From the NCBI GenBank assembly GCA_018398585.1, contig JAGTTD010000003.1, positions 8,378,637 through 8,442,636 on the forward strand: a DNA stretch of 64,000 bases, given 5' to 3'. The DNA comes from Simmondsia chinensis (taxonomy: Eukaryota; Streptophyta; Magnoliopsida; Caryophyllales; Simmondsiaceae). Below the pieces are notes generated by a model. The model was not told the origin of the DNA, searched no databases, and saw only the letters and a list, made by a program, of their open reading frames with translations. The translations under genes were made by a program, and so were the position numbers. Of this stretch, positions 59,070-64,000 are shown one piece after another (the stretch's first letter is position 1; each line of letters starts with the position of its first letter).

Positions 59070-59900
59070 TCATTCATTTGAGTCGTCATTGTCACCATCA
59101 TCATCATCACTATCGGCATTGTCTTCATCATCATCACCACTGTCATCGCCTTCATCACTTTCATTATCGTTATGAACCTCATGATCTTGATCATGCTCTT
59201 CTTCATTTGAGTTATGTTCATTCTCTCTTTCTTGTTCAATGTTTATTGGTATCTGTAGAAGAATATTGGCAGGGTTCACTTCATCACCTTCTCCCATAAC
59301 AACTAAAATTCAAGGGTCATCAAGTTCTATTGTGGGCGTGATTGGCAATGGGGTTGAGATTTCGTCTTCTTGGTAAAAAAATTTATTTTCCACAACAGAA
59401 CTACTTGAAGGGATGTCATACGTAGCCCTGGCTTTTGTTTTGCATACAACCCACCATTCTCGTGCCTCTCTTTTTCTAGAAGGGTAAGGTATGAAGTACA
59501 CTTGTTGAGTTTAACGTGCCAATATAAACAAATCATTGCAATTAAGTCTCGACCTATGCCGGATTTCAACAAGTCCATGTCGAGGGTGTACCCTTGTTCC
59601 ACGTAAGGTGTTAAACTAATTGCACTTGAACAATACAACTTTATTGGACCCACAATACTTCAACTTCAATATTTCAACCAACATACCATAATAACCATTT
59701 CCTTCAGTATCATTATAACTTCCATTCACAAACACTCCACTATTCATTGTTGACTTTGTTCGACCATATTCGATTGTCTGAAACTTAAACCCATTCAAAA
59801 AATAGCCGTTATAGAGCTTGGCACGCTTAGTAGGTCCATGTACAAGTTGACATAGTCTAGGATCAATATTTGTGGCAGCCTCCAAAAGCCTATACAACAA
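59070..59900 (-). pseudogene. CACTA tnp2 C-terminal part (DUF4216) with acidic tail
   Basis: 59900-59616 has 'YNGYFLNGFKFQT' and 'SGVFVNGSYNDTEGNGYYGML', ending 'LKYCGSNKVVLFKCN', the DUF4216 region of plant CACTA transposase proteins. 59501-59310 has 'YFIPYPSRKREAREWWVVCK', the next conserved block. The tail (59297-59070) is a run of Glu, Asp, Ser and Asn. The opposite strand of this tail gives a meaningless His-rich frame. Frames shift between blocks. Confidence 0.8.
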
Positions 59901-60246
59901 TAGATTCTTAAATTAAAAAAAAAAAAATTTATTTACTAAAAATGCTCTTGTATGTAATTAACAAATTAATATTATTAGATTCTTATGTAATTCTTAAACC
60001 ATGACGCGAGTTCCATTTCTCTTCTCCTGACGAGTTCTTCATCGGTGAAATTGGGGAGTTGAAGTCCTACCATTTCATCATAAATGCTGTAAAACGACAA
60101 AAACATATGAGATATGCAATGGAAAACACATATGGGACCCCATATATTAAAATGTTGTCATTAAATACATACCTTAGAATCGGGGTCATCTCTTCACAAT
60201 TGAGAAGCACATATAGATGAGACGTGCGGTAGTCATCATCATTTAA
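59901..60246 (-). other. Probable introns or decayed linker of tnp2
   Basis: AT-rich, no domain. A short segment near 60000-60080 could encode part of the linker. Splice borders are not clear. Confidence 0.35.
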
Positions 60247-62537
60247 TCATTTTCCATCATTAGCAGGTCCAATTATTCTTCCAGGGATATTGAAGATGGA
60301 TAATCGTCCATTTGAGCCAACTTCCCCACCGTCATCATTACATGGCATACGATTATGTTGTGTTGGTATATTTGGATCGAAATAACGAGATGTGAATGTA
60401 GCAACTTCTTTAATTAAAAACGCTTCAACTATTGAACCCTCAACACGTGCCCTATTACTAACCTTACTTTTTAAAGTCTGGAGAAACCTCTCAAATACGT
60501 ACATCCATCTATATTGAACAGGATCGCCTATTATAGCCTCAAACGCTAAATGAATCAGGAGATGCTCCATTGAATCAAATAATGTCGGAGGAAAAATTTT
60601 CTCCAACTTACATATAGTCTCCACAATATTGTGTTGTAACACCCTCAAATCATCAACACGCAACATAGTTCCACATAGATCCCGGAAAAAATGACTCAAT
60701 TTGGTCAACGCAGCCCACACTGGATTAGGTAATAAAAATTTGAATGCAATAGGTAGTAATCTCTCCATAAAAACATGGCAGTCATGGCTCTTCAAGCCAT
60801 TGATTGTACCCTGCTAAACATTCACACATTTCGCAATGTTAGAAGCATAACCGTCTGGAAATCTTAGCCCTTTAACCCCATTCACACATGTCACGTAATT
60901 TAGCTTTGTCCAACATATATGAGGCGCGCGACTTGTAAATTTTGTCACCTTCATGCACCAAGTTCAAATGCGAGGGAAAACAATTCTGCTCCATCTCAAC
61001 TCGACCTTTAACAGTGTCTTCGGTTTTGCCTGTATCCATAATTGTGTTGAATATATTACAAAACACATTTCTTTCAATATGCATCACGTCAAGGTTATGC
61101 CGAATTAGATTCATATGCCAATACAGTAATTCCCAAAATATACTATTCTTTACCGAATTATGCTTTTTCCCCTTCCCTGGAATTGTCATAAGACTTGCCC
61201 CAAAAGTGACATTGGGAAGACAACGTACTATAGAAAACATTTGCTCATCAGACAACACTATTGTTGGACGATCTCTTTCAATTTCCTCTTTGGTGAAAGC
61301 ATGTGTTTGCCTCCTATATGGATGATCCATTGGCAAAAATCGACGATGACAATCAAAGTAGCATGCTTTATTACTCAAATTCAAATGGAAAGCCTTTGAT
61401 GAGTCCATACAATATGGACATCCAAGAGTTCCACCTGTGCTCCAACCAGATAGCATTCCGTACCTCGGGAAATCGCTTATAGCCCACATGAGTGCAGCTC
61501 GCATGGTAAAATTTTGCTTTATTGAAACATCGTAAGTGACAACCCCCTCTTCCATAGCATTTTCAAGTCATCAATAAGGGGTCTTAGGAAAACATCAATT
61601 TTGAAACTCAGATCCTCACGGCCCGGAATGACCATATTCAAAAACATACATGGTGGCTTCATGAACATCCATGGCAGCAGATTGTATGGTACAATTATCA
61701 TCGACCAACAAGAATAAGTTATCCCCCCATTAGAGGGATTACATCCATCTGCACAAAGTCCAAGTCCAACATTCCAGACCTTAGAAACAAACCATGGATG
61801 ACAACAATTGAAAAGCCTCCAAGCCTTGGAATCAGAAGGATGTGACATGACACCATCTACGTATCGATGTTCAGCATGCCATCTCATATGCTCTGCTGTG
61901 TGAGGAGACATGAATAACCTCTGCAATCTTGGCATGAGGGGCAAATACCGAAGGACCTTATATGGAACCAGCATTGGTCATTTTGCAGCAACATTTTTTG
62001 CTTTAAATCGAGGATGGCCACATACAACAAATGATAACAATTCTTTATTTTCCTTGTAGTAAATCATGCAACTATTTATACATGTATCAATCTTTTCATA
62101 CCCTAAACCAAGGGCAGCAACCATCTTTTTCGTCTCATAAAAGTTTTTTGCCATTTGTTCGCCTGAGGGTAAACTATTTTTCATAATTGTACAAATATTA
62201 TTGTAACATGCCCGCTCATATTAAACACAAACTTGCAGTTTAACAATTGAGACATGAGCGATAGCCTAGTACATGTAGAGCAACCATCCCACAAATGTTT
62301 ATCAGCATCCACAAGTAATGAATAAAACTTTGCAGGATTTGGATTCAAATTTTCTTCTACCGGTTGTTGCTCTTCGGTACTAGTATCCCAAGCTGAATCA
62401 TACCCAACAAACCCAAATTGAGGTCCTAATGCATCAATAACCAACTGATTATAAGGGCTAACACTTTCCATCCTAGTATGACATTGTTCATTTTCTTGTG
62501 ATGATTGTCCACAATCGCCATAGTCTAGTGTTCTCAT
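60247..62537 (-). pseudogene. CACTA tnp2 transposase, broken
   Basis: Catalytic transposase of CACTA elements. 62537-62181 is the N-terminal part ending 'FNMSG'. 62184-61978 has 'PSGEQMAKNFYETKKMVAAL' and 'CMIYYKENKE'. 61974-61519 has 'HTAEHMRWHAEH' and 'VWNVGLGLCADGCNPS', with the family's catalytic Asp. 61555-60872 has 'NFTMRAALMWAISDFPRYGM', 'GTLGCPYCMD' and 'HNLDVMHIERNVF' (tnp2, PF02992). 60795-60247 is DUF4218 ('GLKSHDCHVFMERLLPIAF', 'RWMYVFERFL'). Frameshifts near 62200, 61555 and 60850 and a stop at 61980-61978 break it. The usual transposase-associated N-terminus is missing. Confidence 0.88.
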
Positions 62538-62579
62538 TTCACCATAACAAGTCCATATTGTGTAATTCTCTCTAAATCC

Positions 62580-62990
62580 CTTACTTAAAAGATGGTAATT
62601 GGTGCAGCGCGTGATGGGAAAAATTGGGCAACAGGAAGGTTGAACGGCCTTTCCTTCTGAATTTTATTATTACTGCAATAAAATTAACAAAAGAGGTTCA
62701 TTAACTCGTTTCTCACAAGTCGAGAACTCGAGGTTACAAAAAGGAAGAAATAATTTATTGGAATTCTAGTTGGATGCTCTAAAGCCTAACCCCTCTCCTC
62801 CTTTTATAGGGAAGATTAAGGATTTAAATCTACTAAAATTAAAGAAATAAAACCAAAATCTGAATAAAATATGGAATTAAACTAGATAAATAAAACATCT
62901 AAACTTTCCTAAAAACAAGGCTAAACACATGGCTTCAAGCTTGACGTTCACCCGAACCTGCTCTGCTTGGCGTCATGCCAAGTTCATCCT
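62580..62990 (-). repeat. Gypsy 3' LTR, minus orientation
   Basis: Lies just downstream of the integrase stop on the minus strand. It has a TATA box (TATAAAAG in reverse at 62801-62808), a pyrimidine/AT leader and 'aataaa'-type signals. Exact ends are uncertain because the other LTR is outside the window. Confidence 0.5.
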
Positions 62991-63010
62991 ACCGCTAAGC
63001 TGGGCACCAC

Positions 63011-64000
63011 TCAGTTCGCTGCATCATCCTCCCTGGGTTGGAAGGAATTCATCCTCGAATCTGACTGGGGATCAACGTTGTTGTTTTTGCCAAAGTACGG
63101 GCTGAGATGTTTGACGTTGAAAACGTCGAAAGTTCGCATGCCAGGCGGGAGCTGTAGGTGGTAAGCGTTGTCGTTAATTTTCTCAAGAACCACAAGCGGA
63201 TCTATCTTTCATGCTCAGAGCTTATTATACTCCCAAGCTGGGAATCGTTCCTGTGTTAAGATAGCCCAGACCTTCTCGCCAACTTGAAAGTGAACACCTT
63301 GCCCCCTACTATCACGGTCGTCCTTGTACTTGGCGTTAATCTTTAATAACCGCTCCCTTGTCTGTTCATGAATGTCCTGAAGGGAAGATATGAAGTCTGC
63401 TACCTTACCATGAGGACGCGCCAAGTCCGGAATTGGTGCCAAGTCAATAGGAGCCCGTGGAGTGAACCCATAGACAACTTGAAACGGTGTGAACCCTGTG
63501 CTTTTGTTCACTGAGCTGTTGTAGGCGAATTTAGCTTGATGAAGCTTCTGTGCCCAACTCTTGGGGTTTTCTGCAACCAAACATTGGAGTATGTTCCCGA
63601 AGGAACGGTTGGTGACCTCAGTTTGGCCATCAGTTTGCAGGTGATGAATCGTGCTGAAGGAGAGTGTGGTGTTCGCCAACTTCCAAAGGCTCCGCCAGAA
63701 GTGATTGATGAACCGAACGTCTCTAGCAGACACAATGCTGGACGATAAGCCATGGAGCTCGTAGACTTCTTTGAAGTAAAGACTTGCAACATGGGTGGCG
63801 TCCATGGCTTTCTTGCAACCAATAAAATGAGCCATTTTCGAAAATCGGTCGACAACAACAAAAATGGAATCAATCCCGCCAATTGTTCACGGCAACCCCA
63901 ACACGAAGTCCATGCTCACATCTGCCCACAGTTGATTGGGTACCGGTAACGGTAAGTAGTGTCCCACGTTCGTCATCCCTCCTTTAGAAATCTGACAAGT
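63011..64000 (-). pseudogene. Gypsy integrase, continues beyond the window
   Basis: Inserts element DNA into the host genome. Reading leftwards: 'SMDFVLGLP' (first catalytic Asp, about 63910), 'VVDRFSKMAHFI', 'SARDVRFINHFW' (second Asp), 'TDGQTEVTNR' (Glu), 'WAQKLHQAKFAYNSSVNKST', 'PFQVVYGFTPRAP' and 'VHFQVGEKVW'. The C-terminal part is 'LEKINDNAYHLQLP' and 'FNVKHLSPY', ending 'FQPREDDAAN'. No chromodomain follows. In-frame TGA codons lie at 63217-63215 and 63211-63209, plus one after 'GLP', in places where relatives have Arg. Otherwise the frame is well kept, so this copy is younger than the main gypsy element. Confidence 0.88.

Larger units (their letters stand above)
57480..62540 (-). mobile_element. 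CACTA (En/Spm) element, minus strand, ends missing
   Basis: Holds a tnp2-type transposase (62537-59070) and, downstream, a tnpA-like gene (58900-57501), the usual CACTA pair. I find no CACTA terminal repeat on either side. The left side abuts gypsy gag at about 57480 and the right side abuts a gypsy LTR at about 62580, so the ends appear lost or displaced. Confidence 0.8.

Noticed and set aside
59078..59299. His-rich plus-strand protein
   Set aside because: It is the opposite strand of the Asp/Glu-rich tail of the CACTA protein.
57480..62580. CACTA terminal repeats
   Set aside because: I looked for CACTA-type ends on both sides of the transposase genes and found none.
1..64000. tRNA, rRNA or host protein-coding genes
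   Set aside because: No cloverleaf, rRNA-like stretch or non-transposon gene family was recognised on either strand by eye; the only tRNA-like signal is the SINE head.

Overview
The window looks like nuclear DNA from a flowering plant, probably a eudicot. It is AT-rich and carries no recognisable single-copy host gene. Almost everything is plant transposable elements, broken by stops and frameshifts and inserted into one another. The families are Ty3/gypsy of the Tat/Ogre type, Ty1/copia, CACTA, hAT, Mutator-like (MULE) and Au-type SINEs. I cannot name the species.

Layout. 1-2369 is AT-rich DNA with nothing coding. 2370-4965 (minus strand) is a broken hAT transposase of the ZMYM1-like/TTF-finger type. 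5044 and 55245 carry matching inverted ends that may bracket one MULE-like element. Inside lies a degenerate Ty3/gypsy element, roughly 6.35-54.07 kb. Its 5' LTR holds a hAT MITE (6521-7079). Its gag-protease region holds a copia solo LTR (11328-13699, target duplication GGATC). Its reverse transcriptase is split by a 30.6 kb copia element (15788-46399, target duplication GGATG), and the reading frame resumes on the far side. A second, rearranged copia remnant occupies 46806-51046, followed by gypsy LTR fragments and a 945 bp MULE-type MITE (54087-55031).

The most striking object is inside the copia leader: a 19,876 bp Mutator-like element at 21692-41567. It has about 140 bp terminal inverted repeats and a perfect 9 bp target duplication, and removing it restores the repeated leader sequence. 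It carries two converging genes, both now broken. On the plus strand (24422-28821) is a DUF1985/Ulp1-like SUMO-protease-family gene. On the minus strand (32678-39013) is a MURA-type transposase with MuDR, DDE, SWIM and zinc-knuckle regions. More than half of the element is roughly 130 copies of an ~83 bp unit built around alternating palindromes. The copies form five blocks in the introns and between the genes. The unit orientation flips near 28.8-29.4 kb, so each block reads in the sense direction of the gene on its side.

The right end holds an LTR plus gag fragment of another gypsy element (56827-57473), a CACTA element with tnpA-like and tnp2 genes on the minus strand (57501-62537), and the 3' part of a further gypsy element (62.6-64.0 kb, minus) that leaves the window.

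The insertion order can be read from target duplications: gypsy first, then copia, then the Ulp1-MULE, then a SINE within the MULE's repeats.
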